Below, piece after piece: positions 17,611-27,487 of a stretch of DNA of 64,000 nt; the first letter of the stretch is position 1, and each line of letters begins with the position of its first letter. The position numbers were made by a program, and so were the translations under genes. The DNA comes from Flavobacteriaceae bacterium (lineage in GTDB: Bacteria; Bacteroidota; Bacteroidia; Flavobacteriales; Flavobacteriaceae): NCBI GenBank assembly GCA_016744415.1, contig JADGEL010000005.1, positions 1-64,000 on the forward strand, in the 5' to 3' direction. The notes beneath the pieces were generated by a model, which saw nothing but the letters and a program-made list of their open reading frames with translations, was not told where the DNA came from and searched no databases.

Positions 17611-19149
17611 TTATCTTTTTGCGGTTGGGTCCATTTTTTTGTCAACAATTAATCGACCATCTCTATTGGCAATTTCCCAAGCTGTATAAAAAACTAATTT
17701 TGCTCTTTTGGTCATCAACTCAAATTCAATTTTATCTACTGTGTCAGAAGATTTATGATAATCTGGATGTGACCCTGTTGTATAGAAAATTACAGGGATT
17801 CCGTTTTTAGCAAAATTCCAATGATCAGAACGGTAATAGATTCTCTCAGGATGATTTTCATCATTATAGGTATAATCTAAAAACATATTTGTATAAAGTT
17901 CATTTGCTCTTTCACTTATTTCATGCAACTCTGTTGATAGCTTATCAGCACCTACTAAACTAACATAATTTTCAGATTCTAATTCTCTATCATCAATACG
18001 ACCAATCATATCAATATTTAAATCAACTACTGTACTCTTTAAAGAAAATATTGGATTATTTGCATAATACGCAGAACCCAACAGTCCTTTTTCTTCACCG
18101 GTAACCATCATAAATAAAATGCTTCTTCTTGGTCCATTACCATCAGCCTTTGCTTTAATAAATGCTTCTGCAATATCCATTACTGCAACGGTACCAGAAC
18201 CATCATCATCGGCACCATTATATATTTGACCATCTTTACCAACTCCTAAATGATCGTAATGGGCAGTCAAAACTAAAATCTCATCTTTTAAATCGGTCCC
18301 TTCTAAAAATCCTAAAACATTTTCTGAAATAATATCTTTTGTATTAAACCCAACTTTAAAGCTAACTTTTCCGTGTTTAATTTTCTTAAGTGCTTTTTTA
18401 TTACCATTCTCTTTATCAGCAATTGCCTTTGTAAGTTTATCTACTGATTTTCCAAAAATCTCTTCTGCTTGAGATGGACTAATATAAAAAGCACCTGTAC
18501 TGCTCTCATCTTTGCTATTATTATCTGCTAAACCTAAAGATCCATTAGAAAAATAATTAGCAAACATTTTAAACATTTTAGCAAAATCTTCTTCTGAAGT
18601 AGTTCTAAGTATAAAAACCATTTTTGCTCCATTTTGATAAGCAAGTTTCATTGCCTTACCTCTTTCTGCTCTACTTTCATTAAGCAATAGAACTGATTTC
18701 CCATTAACATCAACACTATTAAAATCTTCTTCTGCACCAGCGCCAACAAAAACAATTTCAGTTGTAACTTCACCTACTGTCGCTAGACTTCCGTAATACA
18801 AAACTTTATCTAAATTTTTAAGTTTAGTATCACCAATTTTAATATAGATATCTCCAGGTTTAGATGATTTAAGTAGAACATTTTGATAATATGGATTTGG
18901 TCCATCCACAACAGGACCTGTCAATCCTAATTCTTCAAAGTGTGCTCTAATATAAGCTGCTGCCATTTTTTGACCTCTTTTACCAGTCTCTCTTCCTTCT
19001 AGAGCGTCAGAAGCTAAAATAGTTAAATCTTCTTTCATGTCATCAATGGTAATCGTTTCAGCATACTTCATTGCTGTTTCATTTTGCGCAGTTTGTGCAA
19101 ATGAAAATCCTGTAAGTAATACTGTAAATAAGGTAATTAATTTTTTCAT
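17611..19149 (-). CDS. Exported M28-family zinc aminopeptidase
   Basis: 512 residues from the start at 19149 (MKKLITLFTVLLTGFSFAQ, signal peptide); the frame is open further upstream, but that adds no signal-like sequence. A PA-type insert precedes the di-zinc peptidase core, whose ligands are visible in order: LTAHYDHLG (His), NGADDDGSG (Asp), TGEEKGLLGS (catalytic and ligand Glu), NIDMIGR (Asp) and DYHKSSDT (His). It probably trims peptides in the periplasm or outside the cell. Monocistronic with a strong terminator. Confidence 0.92.
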   Translation of the reverse strand: MKKLITLFTVLLTGFSFAQTAQNETAMKYAETITIDDMKEDLTILASDALEGRETGKRGQKMAAAYIRAHFEELGLTGPVVDGPNPYYQNVLLKSSKPGDIYIKIGDTKLKNLDKVLYYGSLATVGEVTTEIVFVGAGAEEDFNSVDVNGKSVLLLNESRAERGKAMKLAYQNGAKMVFILRTTSEEDFAKMFKMFANYFSNGSLGLADNNSKDESSTGAFYISPSQAEEIFGKSVDKLTKAIADKENGNKKALKKIKHGKVSFKVGFNTKDIISENVLGFLEGTDLKDEILVLTAHYDHLGVGKDGQIYNGADDDGSGTVAVMDIAEAFIKAKADGNGPRRSILFMMVTGEEKGLLGSAYYANNPIFSLKSTVVDLNIDMIGRIDDRELESENYVSLVGADKLSTELHEISERANELYTNMFLDYTYNDENHPERIYYRSDHWNFAKNGIPVIFYTTGSHPDYHKSSDTVDKIEFELMTKRAKLVFYTAWEIANRDGRLIVDKKMDPTAKR

Positions 19150-19339
19150 TTTTAGATAAAATTTATTTGAATTAAGGTTATGATTTTTAAAAATCAAACA
19201 AATTTAGATTTTTGAGTATTAAAAAAATAAAAAAAAATGTTAAAAATTTTAACATCAATTTTCTACAAAGTTATAAGGAGTGATTTTCAGAATATGTTTT
19301 AGCTTGGATTCACATTTACACGGAAAAAATAAAAATATA

Positions 19340-19382
19340 AGATTTCTCATCCCGATAGCTATCCGGACTTTCGAAATGACAG
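19340..19382. repeat. Remnant of a dispersed palindromic repeat
   Basis: TCATCCCGATAGCTATCCGGACTTTCGAAATGACAG contains a CCGATAGCTATCCGG-like palindrome (one base off perfect) followed by a GAAATGACA end resembling the GAAAGACA arm of the 5416-5483 element. It lies in the 239-bp gap between the M28 gene and clpS. Confidence 0.45.
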
Positions 19383-19388
19383 ATGTAT

Positions 19389-19664
19389 CTAAACAATTTC
19401 AGCAGATAACCCTAAGTCTAATAATTTTAAACACCTAGGTTTCAAAAAATCGTACTCGCCTGTTTTAACAGCACATTTTCCTTTTAAATGAACTAACCAT
19501 GCACATTGTTCTGCTTGAATATCTGTATGGTCACACACTAATATCAACGAGTCTATTACATGATCAAAAGTGTTTACATCATCATTGTGCAACACAATTT
19601 CGTACTTGTGAGTTTCTTGCTCTAGCACCCCAACATCTTCCTTTATTTTCTCCTTACCACTCAT
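19389..19664 (-). CDS. clpS: ATP-dependent Clp protease adaptor ClpS
   Basis: 91 residues from MSGKEKIKED, starting 2 bp after the prmA stop. It has the ClpS core: YEIVLHNDDVNTFDHVIDSLI (N-degron pocket, with the Asn-Asp-Asp motif) and EQCAWLVHLKGKCAVKTG. ClpS hands N-end-rule substrates to ClpAP/ClpCP. Further in-frame ATGs upstream overlap prmA and are less likely. Confidence 0.93.
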   Translation of the reverse strand: MSGKEKIKEDVGVLEQETHKYEIVLHNDDVNTFDHVIDSLILVCDHTDIQAEQCAWLVHLKGKCAVKTGEYDFLKPRCLKLLDLGLSAEIV

Positions 19665-19666
19665 TT

Positions 19667-20497
19667 TTAACACACACATTTTAGGGAAACCCAATTGTTT
19701 CTTTCAATAACGGACTCTATTTTTAAATCGTATTTAGAAATCTCTTTTTCAATAATCGGAATGTCTACTTTGTAAAAACCGCTTAATAATAAAATGCCTT
19801 CTTTGTTTAGACAATCGGCATAAGTTTTCATATCATTCAATAAAATATTACGATTTATATTCGCTATAACCACATCATATTTTTTGTTTTTCAATAAAGA
19901 AGCATCTCCTTCATAAACGCTGATATGTTCGCATTTATTACGCTCAACATTTTCTATTGAATTCTCATAACACCAAGTATCAATATCGATGGCGTCAATT
20001 GGCTTAGCTCCTTTCATCTCAGCAAAAATTGCTAAAATTCCGGTACCACAACCCATATCTAATGTTTTATTACCTGTTAAATCTAATCGATTTAAATGTT
20101 GCACCATCATGTGAGTAGTTTCATGATGCCCTGTGCCAAAACTCATTTTTGGTTCAATAACTATATCATATTTTAAATCTGGATCATCATGAAATGGTGC
20201 TCTAATACTCACCAAATCATCTACCTGAATCGGATTAAAATTCTTCTCCCATTCTTTGTTCCAATTAACTTGTTCAATCTCTTCAATATTATAAGATATT
20301 TTAAACTCATCATTATTCAACACAAAAATAGATTCGAGAATACCTTCATTCCATTCAGCTTTTTGAATGTAACCGATAAAGCCATTTTCGGAGTCTACAA
20401 AACTTTCAAATCCTGCATAGCCAAGTTCAGCCATTAAAATTTCTGAAGCTGGTTCTTTTGGAGTTACGGTAAAATTATAGGATATATAAACTGACAT
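19667..20497 (-). CDS. prmA: Ribosomal protein L11 methyltransferase
   Basis: 276-residue SAM-dependent methyltransferase that modifies ribosomal protein L11. N-terminal substrate-recognition domain (1-115), then the Rossmann fold with motif I LDMGCGTGILAIFAEMKGA, acidic motif IDAIDIDTWC and catalytic VIANINRNILL. Followed directly by clpS, probably cotranscribed. Confidence 0.95.
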   Translation of the reverse strand: MSVYISYNFTVTPKEPASEILMAELGYAGFESFVDSENGFIGYIQKAEWNEGILESIFVLNNDEFKISYNIEEIEQVNWNKEWEKNFNPIQVDDLVSIRAPFHDDPDLKYDIVIEPKMSFGTGHHETTHMMVQHLNRLDLTGNKTLDMGCGTGILAIFAEMKGAKPIDAIDIDTWCYENSIENVERNKCEHISVYEGDASLLKNKKYDVVIANINRNILLNDMKTYADCLNKEGILLLSGFYKVDIPIIEKEISKYDLKIESVIERNNWVSLKCVC

Positions 20498-20534
20498 TTG
20501 ACTTCTAGATTTTAAATTACAAATTTACATGATA

Positions 20535-21173
20535 TTATGACAACAGCTCTTTTTCAATAGCTATTTTTATAATACCTACACTATTCTTAGCACCAAGTTT
20601 ACTCATAATATTCATACGGTGTGTCTCTACCGTTTTTGGGCTGATAAATAGTTTTTCTGAAATTTGTTGGGTAGTTAATTCTTCAGAAATTGCAACCAAA
20701 ACATCTTTCTCTCTTCTTGTTAAATTAGGTTTTAGTCCGTTGTCAATCTTCTTTGCCGATGTTTGCATTAGCATTTTTTTATGTATGTCTTTTTGCAAAT
20801 ACAAGTCGCCAGAAAGCACTGTTTTTAAGGCATCTATTAATTCTAACTTATCTGTGTTTTTAAGTAAATAACCATGAACCCCATTTTTTAACATCCGTTT
20901 TACAAATGAAATATCATCATGACTTGTCAATGCAATTATTTTTAAATCAGCATGTTTTTTAAGTAATTGCTTACTTAAATCAATTCCGTTGACATCGGGT
21001 AAATTGATATCTAGCAACAAAACATCTGGCTTCTTTTTAGCAATTCCACTTAGCGTTTCTTCGGCATTGTTATACAAACCAACAACTTCAATTTCTTGGG
21101 TGTTTTCTAACATAGATTCGATGCCTTTTAGCACCATAACATGATCATCGGTAATTGCTATTTTAGTGGTCAT
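20535..21173 (-). CDS. LuxR/NarL-family response regulator
   Basis: 212 residues: receiver domain (1-118) with acidic pair D9/D10, phospho-acceptor D55 (LLLDINLPD), T/K switch residues (ALTSHDD, LLKNTDK), then a LuxR HTH (about 148-210: LTRREKDVLVAISEELTTQQISEKLFISPKTVETHRMNIMSKLG). The start overlaps the end of the upstream kinase gene by 11 bp, so they form one two-component operon. Confidence 0.95.
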   Translation of the reverse strand: MTTKIAITDDHVMVLKGIESMLENTQEIEVVGLYNNAEETLSGIAKKKPDVLLLDINLPDVNGIDLSKQLLKKHADLKIIALTSHDDISFVKRMLKNGVHGYLLKNTDKLELIDALKTVLSGDLYLQKDIHKKMLMQTSAKKIDNGLKPNLTRREKDVLVAISEELTTQQISEKLFISPKTVETHRMNIMSKLGAKNSVGIIKIAIEKELLS

Positions 21174-23073
21174 TTAGTTTTTGAGTATCAATTTCTATGG
21201 TATAAGATGTGCCATCTTGGTTTGAAATTAAATCCATACTTGCGTGCAAGTAATCAATTCTTGATTGGATGTTTTTTAAACCAATTCCGTCACTTTCAAT
21301 ATTATCAGAATCAAAACCTTTTCCATCATCTTCAAAAGTAATATGCATTAAATGATCTCTACAACTTATTTGTAAATTTATTTCAGAAGCCTCGGCATGG
21401 TTAATACTGTTAGTCACTAATTCTTGAATAATCCTAAAAATATTTACCTCTGATTTTTTACCAATTTTAATATGCTCCCCTAATTTTTGGAATGAAATTT
21501 TAGGGATATGAATAGCATCCATATGATTACAATATTCTTGAATGGCCTCTTCTAAATTAAAATTTTCTAAAGATTGCGGCACCAAATTATGTGATATTGC
21601 TCTTACTTGTTGACAACTATCATCAATCATTGTTATAGCTTCCTTAATTACTTTATTATTCATCTCTAACAAAGATGAAAGCTTGAATTTAATAGCCGAT
21701 AAATCTCCATTAACTCCATCGTGTAGCTCCTTTGCAATTCTGAATCTTTCTTTTTCCTCTCCTTCTATCAACGATTCTAATGTCTTAATTTGATGTTCTC
21801 TTTTTAAAGTAACTATTTCTTGATTTTTTCTTTTTTGCCGTTGTTTAAAAGTGACCCATAAAAGTAAAATTGACACTAATAAAAAGGTAGATAAACCTAT
21901 TAAATAATTAAACTGAGTTGTTGCTTTTTGAATCTCTAATTCTTGTTTCGCCAGTTCTTTGTCTTTCTTTTCAGATTCAAACTCTGTCTTTATCCAATGA
22001 ACATTTTTTGTGTTTTCCTCATTAAAAATACTATCCTTAAAAAGCACATATTTTTTATGATAAAATAATGCGTTTTTATAATCACTCCTTTTCTGATTGA
22101 GACGATACATCTCAAAATACAATTCTCTTTTTGATGTTTTATTGTCCGATTTTAAAGCTAGCCCTTCTTTTAGATATGCTTCACTCTTAGTGTAATTATC
22201 AATCTCTATATATAGCATCCCTAAACTTGATAATGTCAATGCTAAATCTGTTTTGAAATTATTTTTCTTTTGAGTTTTATATGCTTTCTCTAAATAAAGT
22301 GATGCTTTGTTATATTCTTTTTTTTCGGTATACAGCACACCAAGATTCATATTTATTAGAGAGATTCCCCATTCACTTTCTACTTCTTTATAAAAATGTA
22401 ATGCAGAAATATAATATTCTTTTGCTTTATCATAATAACCTTGATGCTTATACGCATCGCCTAGATTATTATTCACATCACCTAAAAATTCTCCTGAAGC
22501 TTCCACCTTGCTATAAAAATCAATTGCTTTTTCAAACGACTCGATTGCTTCTGGATATCTTTCAAGATCATTATATACAACGCCAATACTATTATAAACA
22601 CTCCCAGATAATCCAATATTTCCACTTTTCTCAGTTATGCCAATCGCTTTATAGAACTGAGCTAACCCTTGTTCATAATTACCCATTTGGGTATAAATAA
22701 CTCCTTTTTCATAAAAAACAAAAGCCATATTATCCACATCATTGACTGATGTTACATACTGCTGAAATTTATCTAAATTAACAAGTGATTCTTTAAAGTC
22801 TCCAGAAAGCCGATATAAAGTAGAGATCTGAAATTGACACAACGCCACTTTTCTTGTAGCATTCAAACCTTTATAAATAATTAGTGCAGAGTCTGTATGC
22901 TTTATTGCTGCTGGTAAATCATTTAATTTAAGTAGCCAACCTAATTCATAATGCGCATTCGCTTTAACAGAATCAATTTCTGAAGTTTTAACAATAGTGT
23001 AGTAACTATCAACTTGTCCAAAAAAAGAAAGTGTAAAAAGAAATAAGAAAATTGAAGTTATTTTAAGTTTCAA
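21163..23073 (-). CDS. TPR-containing sensor histidine kinase (HisKA_3)
   Basis: 636 residues. Signal peptide (MKLKITSIFLFLFTLSFFGQ), an exported array of tetratricopeptide repeats (about 30-370), one transmembrane helix (about 390-410, YLIGLSTFLLVSILLLWV), a coiled linker, HisKA_3 dimerisation domain with phospho-acceptor H451 in AKELHDGVNGDLS, and a HATPase domain (QELVTNSINHAEA, DDGKGFD, GIGLKNIQSRI). The partner regulator overlaps its 3' end. The stimulus is unknown; TPR sensors usually read protein or peptide contacts. Confidence 0.95.
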   Translation of the reverse strand: MKLKITSIFLFLFTLSFFGQVDSYYTIVKTSEIDSVKANAHYELGWLLKLNDLPAAIKHTDSALIIYKGLNATRKVALCQFQISTLYRLSGDFKESLVNLDKFQQYVTSVNDVDNMAFVFYEKGVIYTQMGNYEQGLAQFYKAIGITEKSGNIGLSGSVYNSIGVVYNDLERYPEAIESFEKAIDFYSKVEASGEFLGDVNNNLGDAYKHQGYYDKAKEYYISALHFYKEVESEWGISLINMNLGVLYTEKKEYNKASLYLEKAYKTQKKNNFKTDLALTLSSLGMLYIEIDNYTKSEAYLKEGLALKSDNKTSKRELYFEMYRLNQKRSDYKNALFYHKKYVLFKDSIFNEENTKNVHWIKTEFESEKKDKELAKQELEIQKATTQFNYLIGLSTFLLVSILLLWVTFKQRQKRKNQEIVTLKREHQIKTLESLIEGEEKERFRIAKELHDGVNGDLSAIKFKLSSLLEMNNKVIKEAITMIDDSCQQVRAISHNLVPQSLENFNLEEAIQEYCNHMDAIHIPKISFQKLGEHIKIGKKSEVNIFRIIQELVTNSINHAEASEINLQISCRDHLMHITFEDDGKGFDSDNIESDGIGLKNIQSRIDYLHASMDLISNQDGTSYTIEIDTQKLNDH

Positions 23074-23116
23074 GCTGCTGTTTTTTTGTTTAAAAATAAG
23101 GATATTTATCGAACCG

Positions 23117-23611
23117 CTATTTCTTTAAAATTCGAAAGACTTTAAATTGCTTGTTTATAGTGTCTTTAATATTGATAAAATAAACTCCGCTAGTAAAAGG
23201 ATTCATATCAATTTTAAAATCAATATTATTTGATTTATAAGAAGCTAATTGTTTACCAACTATATCAAAAAGTGCTATTTCATAATCAGAAACTGAGTCA
23301 AACTTCAGATTTACATAATCAACAGTAGGATTTGGATAAACTCTAATTCCCTCTAATTCCAAAAAATCATCAGTACCCAAAACAACTCCTATAGGAATTG
23401 GATTTAGAAACCCTTCAGATAGTTGTAAGCTACCTACTACCCTTTCTTGTATTGCGTTTTCGCCAATGCTGTATATCAACTTCAGGTTTCCAACTGCAGT
23501 AGTTACACCACCACAACTAATACTACTTTTTAATATTTCTGTTTGAGAGTACCCGAAGAATATCACAGAAATAAATAGAATGGTTAATTTCGTTTTCATA
23601 ATTAATCTCAT
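23117..23611 (-). CDS. T9SS-secreted protein with type A sorting domain
   Basis: 164 residues. Signal peptide (MKTKLTILFISVIFFGYSQ) and a C-terminal Por_Secre_tail domain (about 85-164: VYPNPTVDYVNLKF, SGVYFINIK, FKVFRILKK) directing export and surface anchoring by type IX secretion. The short middle (CGGVTTAVGNLKLIYSIGENAI) is typical of small surface proteins. The first ATG (23611) overlaps the upstream stop as ATGA, suggesting coupling; an ATG four codons on is also possible. Confidence 0.88.
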   Translation of the reverse strand: MRLIMKTKLTILFISVIFFGYSQTEILKSSISCGGVTTAVGNLKLIYSIGENAIQERVVGSLQLSEGFLNPIPIGVVLGTDDFLELEGIRVYPNPTVDYVNLKFDSVSDYEIALFDIVGKQLASYKSNNIDFKIDMNPFTSGVYFINIKDTINKQFKVFRILKK

Positions 23612-25122
23612 TTTTTATAGACTACAAAATTAAAATCGCTATCAGATAACACTCCAGAAGTATTATAGGTATTTACTGCTATATTGGTAGTATTTCTAAT
23701 TGTTTTTACAAAACCAATTGTTCCGTGTAAAGAGCTCACAACCATATACTCTGTAAAACTAGAAGGCGGATTAGCGAAAATAACTTGGTAAGTACCTGTA
23801 CTTGTTTTATTAACGGTAAAACCATCAGAAGAAGCAGATTTTATAGCTCCACTACCGCCTGTAATTAAACCATAGATATAGGCTTTCATATCTGCATCGC
23901 CAGAATCTAAAGCGTTCACTTCAATTACATCTAAATTGCCATTTAGAGTTGTGTTTCCATTTTTTAAAACTACCATTGCATCACTTCTGTTAGTTGAACT
24001 TGTACCATTACCAATTACAAACAATCTGTCTGTTGCAACATAAGAATCTACTGTGCCCATAACTTCTGTACTATTCATTCCTAACGATGTTTGTGCATAT
24101 GATTCAGTTGTATGTGCATACCCTAATGCAGATGAAAAATTACCATTAGTTAATGATCCACGACCTGTAGCTAAAGAAGCGAATCCATAAGCATAAGTTT
24201 GATGACCAAGAGCAATTGAGTTCTCTCCATGCGCATCTGTTGATTGCCCAATGGCTAAAGAATAATCGCCATATGCATCATTATCGAACCCAATGGCCAT
24301 AGATGCTACACCGTGTGATTTACTTAAAGATCCTATTGCAATTGATTCAAGTCCAATAGCATTTGATGAATTACCAAAGACCATTGATAAATATCCTTCA
24401 GCAAATGATTGAGTACCAATAACTATAGAATGATCCGCATTAGCCCAACTCCCAGCACCAATAGTTGTAGAGTAATCTCCATTAGATTGATTCCCAAAAC
24501 CCAATGATACAGAATTTGTTCCTCTTGCAATAACATCATCACCTGTAGCAAAGGAATATTGCCCAATATTTACATCATCCCAATCAGTTGAATATGAATT
24601 ACCAACTCTAAAAGCACCTTTTGTTTTATTAAAGAACATTTTTGTACCACTACCATCTAATTGGGTATCACCAAAAACAAAGCCATCAGTAGTAATATCT
24701 CCACGAATATTACTCGTTACATTATTAGTTGTTGTAAAAACGGTTTCTTCCGTTTTTTTTGCATACAAAGCATAAGGCACAGCTTTGAACATAGTAGTAC
24801 CCATATTCGTAATTCCAGAGCCTGCATTCACCTCAACTTTTAAAAATTGCTCTTTAGACCAATCTACCAAAGTAAAATCACCGCTAGTAACAACACCTTC
24901 TCCAATATTAAGAATGATAATTCCGTTAGCATCAGTTGCTACAGTATGGTTCTCTTCAAAAACATTGGTAGTGCCATCTTCTAAAATTGTGAAATAGACC
25001 GCTATTATTTGGTTTTGTATAACAGCTCCATTTTCTGAAATAACAGCCTTATAATTAACCCCTTGTTGTGCGTTTAACAACAAAGAAAATAATGCTGCTA
25101 GAATTGTGATTTTTGATTTCAT
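23608..25122 (-). CDS. Exported protein with YadA-head-like (Hep_Hag) repeats
   Basis: 504 residues. Signal peptide (MKSKITILAALFSLLLNAQ), an N-terminal domain of the kind found in Bacteroidota surface proteins (20-125), then about 11 repeats of roughly 14 residues with the pattern S-A-G-----A-G (for example SMAIGFDNDAYGDYSLAIGQ), as in trimeric adhesin heads. The C-terminal 110 residues are unlike a YadA anchor. It may bind a surface or host matrix; the four-base overlap with the T9SS protein downstream suggests they act together. Confidence 0.82.
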   Translation of the reverse strand: MKSKITILAALFSLLLNAQQGVNYKAVISENGAVIQNQIIAVYFTILEDGTTNVFEENHTVATDANGIIILNIGEGVVTSGDFTLVDWSKEQFLKVEVNAGSGITNMGTTMFKAVPYALYAKKTEETVFTTTNNVTSNIRGDITTDGFVFGDTQLDGSGTKMFFNKTKGAFRVGNSYSTDWDDVNIGQYSFATGDDVIARGTNSVSLGFGNQSNGDYSTTIGAGSWANADHSIVIGTQSFAEGYLSMVFGNSSNAIGLESIAIGSLSKSHGVASMAIGFDNDAYGDYSLAIGQSTDAHGENSIALGHQTYAYGFASLATGRGSLTNGNFSSALGYAHTTESYAQTSLGMNSTEVMGTVDSYVATDRLFVIGNGTSSTNRSDAMVVLKNGNTTLNGNLDVIEVNALDSGDADMKAYIYGLITGGSGAIKSASSDGFTVNKTSTGTYQVIFANPPSSFTEYMVVSSLHGTIGFVKTIRNTTNIAVNTYNTSGVLSDSDFNFVVYKK

Positions 25123-25179
25123 AAATTTAAAATTTGATCTTTTAAGTTAAACCCTACTTTCTTTTTCTTTATATTTTTT

Positions 25180-25641
25180 TTAGGTTGGCCCATCGGTATC
25201 ACCTTCTCCAGGCCCAACTTCTACAAACTCTATAAACAATGTTTCTACTGCAGGGTTATTTCCTAAATCTGTCAATGTAAATTTAACTTTGTAAATTCCT
25301 GGAATGTCAGTTTGAAAGGTTCTTGTGACTGTAAATGATTTTACTTCAGAGGTGTCTGGATCATTATCATTAATAAAAATTCTATCAAAAAACACAGATT
25401 CATTATCACTATTATAAACACCTATTGTTACAACTTCTAAACCAGTATCATCAGACAAATCTGCTTTTAAAGTTGCTATATCTTGATCGGTATCATAGAT
25501 ATAAAAAATGGCTTCATCATTTGGGCTTAAAACAGTAATACTGGGATTACTATCATTATCGCAAGTATTAAATAACTTACAACAACTTGCACTTACAAAC
25601 AATAAAACTACTAGGCTTACTACTACACTTATTTTTTTCAT
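25180..25641 (-). CDS. Lipoprotein with Ig-like domain
   Basis: 153 residues. Signal peptide MKKISVVVSLVVLLFVSASC with lipobox SASC, then one beta-sandwich domain (NPSITVLSPNDEAIF, YKVKFTLTDLGNN) of Ig-like/DUF4625-like character and an acidic Gly-rich tail. It lies 57 bp upstream of the Hep_Hag gene on the same strand and probably belongs to the same surface cluster. Confidence 0.78.
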   Translation of the reverse strand: MKKISVVVSLVVLLFVSASCCKLFNTCDNDSNPSITVLSPNDEAIFYIYDTDQDIATLKADLSDDTGLEVVTIGVYNSDNESVFFDRIFINDNDPDTSEVKSFTVTRTFQTDIPGIYKVKFTLTDLGNNPAVETLFIEFVEVGPGEGDTDGPT

Positions 25642-25707
25642 AATAATTAAATTTTAAAAATGAATACTATTTTAACGATTGCAAGGTAGAATGAGATATC
25701 AAAAAAA

Positions 25708-25755
25708 AACTAAGGGTATTCTCTGAATTTTAGAATTCAGAGAATACCCTTAGTT
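25708..25755 (-). terminator. Long terminator hairpin after tpiA
   Basis: 22-bp perfect stem (25708-25729 / 25734-25755) with a 4-nt loop, followed on the minus strand by a T9 run. It lies downstream of tpiA; the stem is unusually long for a terminator. Confidence 0.85.
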
Positions 25756-25819
25756 AAAAAAATAATAAAATTACAAACTCCAAAAATCAGATTTGCAATT
25801 AGGTTTTTTTTAATAAAAT

Positions 25820-26578
25820 TTAAATCGCTTTAATAATTCCAGAAAAATCTGCAGCGCTTAATGCAGCGCCCCCTATTAAACCACCATCAACATCTACTTT
25901 TGAAAATATTTCTTGAGCATTTGATGGTTTTACACTACCTCCATATAGAATTGAAACTTCTTCGGCAACATCACTTATATATCGTTCTGCTACTAACTCT
26001 CTAATAAATGCATGCATTTCTTGTGCTTGTTCTGGACTAGCAGTTTCGCCTGTTCCTATTGCCCAAACAGGTTCATATGCTAAAACAATTTTCTTCCAAT
26101 CATCAGAAGTTAAATGAAATAGCGCTTTTTTAATTTGCTCTTCAACAACCTCAAAATGATTCCCACTTTTTCTATCTTCCAATACCTCACCAAAACAAAA
26201 AATGATTTCTAAATTATTTTTTAAAGCAGTATCTACTTTTTTAGCTAAAGACTCATTTGTTTCTCCAAAATAAGCTCTTCTTTCTGAGTGTCCTAAAATT
26301 ACAACATCTACATGTACACTTTTAATCATGCTTGCAGATACTTCTCCTGTAAAAGCACCACTTTCTTCTGCACACATATTTTGTGCTGCAACCTCAATCA
26401 CAGTATCCTTTGTTCTCTTAGACACTTTTTGTAGGTTGGTAAAAGGAGGTGCAATTATTACACGAGTATTATTTAATTTAACTCCATTTAATGCTGTTTT
26501 CAATTCTTTCACCAATGACTTAGACTCACCATAAGTTTTATTCATTTTCCAGTTTCCTGCTACTATTTTTGCTCTCAT
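25820..26578 (-). CDS. tpiA: Triose-phosphate isomerase
   Basis: 252-residue TIM barrel interconverting DHAP and G3P. Catalytic Lys in GNWKMN (K11), His in ILGHSERR, Glu in AYEPVWAIGTG, and phosphate-binding YGGSVKP and GGAAL are all present. Divergent from pyrF, with a -7-like TATCTTTG upstream (complement at 26612-26619). Confidence 0.98.
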   Translation of the reverse strand: MRAKIVAGNWKMNKTYGESKSLVKELKTALNGVKLNNTRVIIAPPFTNLQKVSKRTKDTVIEVAAQNMCAEESGAFTGEVSASMIKSVHVDVVILGHSERRAYFGETNESLAKKVDTALKNNLEIIFCFGEVLEDRKSGNHFEVVEEQIKKALFHLTSDDWKKIVLAYEPVWAIGTGETASPEQAQEMHAFIRELVAERYISDVAEEVSILYGGSVKPSNAQEIFSKVDVDGGLIGGAALSAADFSGIIKAI

Positions 26579-26611
26579 TTTTTTTGTTTAAAAAGTTGTG
26601 TTTTATTTATA

Positions 26612-26647
26612 CAAAGATACGTGAAACTATTAAAATGATTACATTTG
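26612..26647. promoter_or_regulatory. Divergent tpiA / pyrF promoters
   Basis: TATCTTTG on the minus strand (26612-26619) toward tpiA and TACATTTG on the plus strand (26640-26647) toward pyrF. Neither has a clear -33 TTG. Confidence 0.5.
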
Positions 26648-26668
26648 CTAACGCATTAATCATCTAAA

Positions 26669-27487
26669 ATGACAAAACAGCAACTCATAAAACAAATCAA
26701 ACTAAAAAACTCATTTTTGTGTATTGGTTTGGATGTTGATTTAGGTAAAATCCCGAAACACTTATTACTATTAGACGATCCAATTTTTGAGTTTAATAAA
26801 CAAATTATTGATGCAACCCATCATTTAGCTGTTGCTTACAAACCTAATACTGCTTTTTACGAAGCCTATGGTATTAAAGGCTGGCAGTCATTAGAAAAGA
26901 CTATTAATTATTTGAATAAGAAGTATCCTGAAATTTTTACAATTGCTGATGCAAAACGTGGCGATATAGGAAATACCTCTAACATGTATGCCAAAGCTTT
27001 TTTTGAAGATTTAAATTTTGATTCGGTAACTGTTGCCCCATATATGGGTAGCGATTCTGTTGAACCATTTTTAGCATTTAAAGATAAATTTACGATACTA
27101 CTTGCCTTAACCTCTAACAAAGGTGGACTCGATTTTCAAGGGTTAAAAGTTGAGAATCAAGAGTTATATCAAAAGGTTTTACAAACTGCTTTGACATGGA
27201 AAAATAGCAACAATTTAATGTTTGTTATTGGCGCAACTAAAGCTGAATATTTTAAAAGTATCCGCAAGATTGTACCTAATCACTTTTTATTAGTACCTGG
27301 GGTTGGAGCTCAAGGTGGAAACCTACAAGATGTTTGCAAATTTGGAATTACTAAAGATATTGGGTTATTGGTTAATTCTTCAAGAGGAATTATCTATGCT
27401 GGAAACAATGAGGACTTTGCTCAAAAATCTCAAGAAAAAGCGTTAGAGTTACAACAAGAAATGGCTACTATTTTAGAAGCTATTTAA
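26669..27487 (+). CDS. pyrF: Orotidine 5'-phosphate decarboxylase
   Basis: Last step of UMP synthesis. The 272-residue length and sequence fit the longer group 2 (PyrF type 2) enzymes: LCIGLDVD, the catalytic [21 protein letters not shown], and the phosphate-binding [10 protein letters not shown]. The 3' end overlaps the convergent DUF5522 gene by 8 bp. Confidence 0.97.
   Translation: MTKQQLIKQIKLKNSFLCIGLDVDLGKIPKHLLLLDDPIFEFNKQIIDATHHLAVAYKPNTAFYEAYGIKGWQSLEKTINYLNKKYPEIFTIADAKRGDIGNTSNMYAKAFFEDLNFDSVTVAPYMGSDSVEPFLAFKDKFTILLALTSNKGGLDFQGLKVENQELYQKVLQTALTWKNSNNLMFVIGATKAEYFKSIRKIVPNHFLLVPGVGAQGGNLQDVCKFGITKDIGLLVNSSRGIIYAGNNEDFAQKSQEKALELQQEMATILEAI

Noticed and set aside
25708-25755. Long perfect inverted repeat as a transposon end or small element
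   Set aside because: A T9 run follows on the minus strand directly after tpiA, which is adequately explained by a terminator; no target duplication is present.
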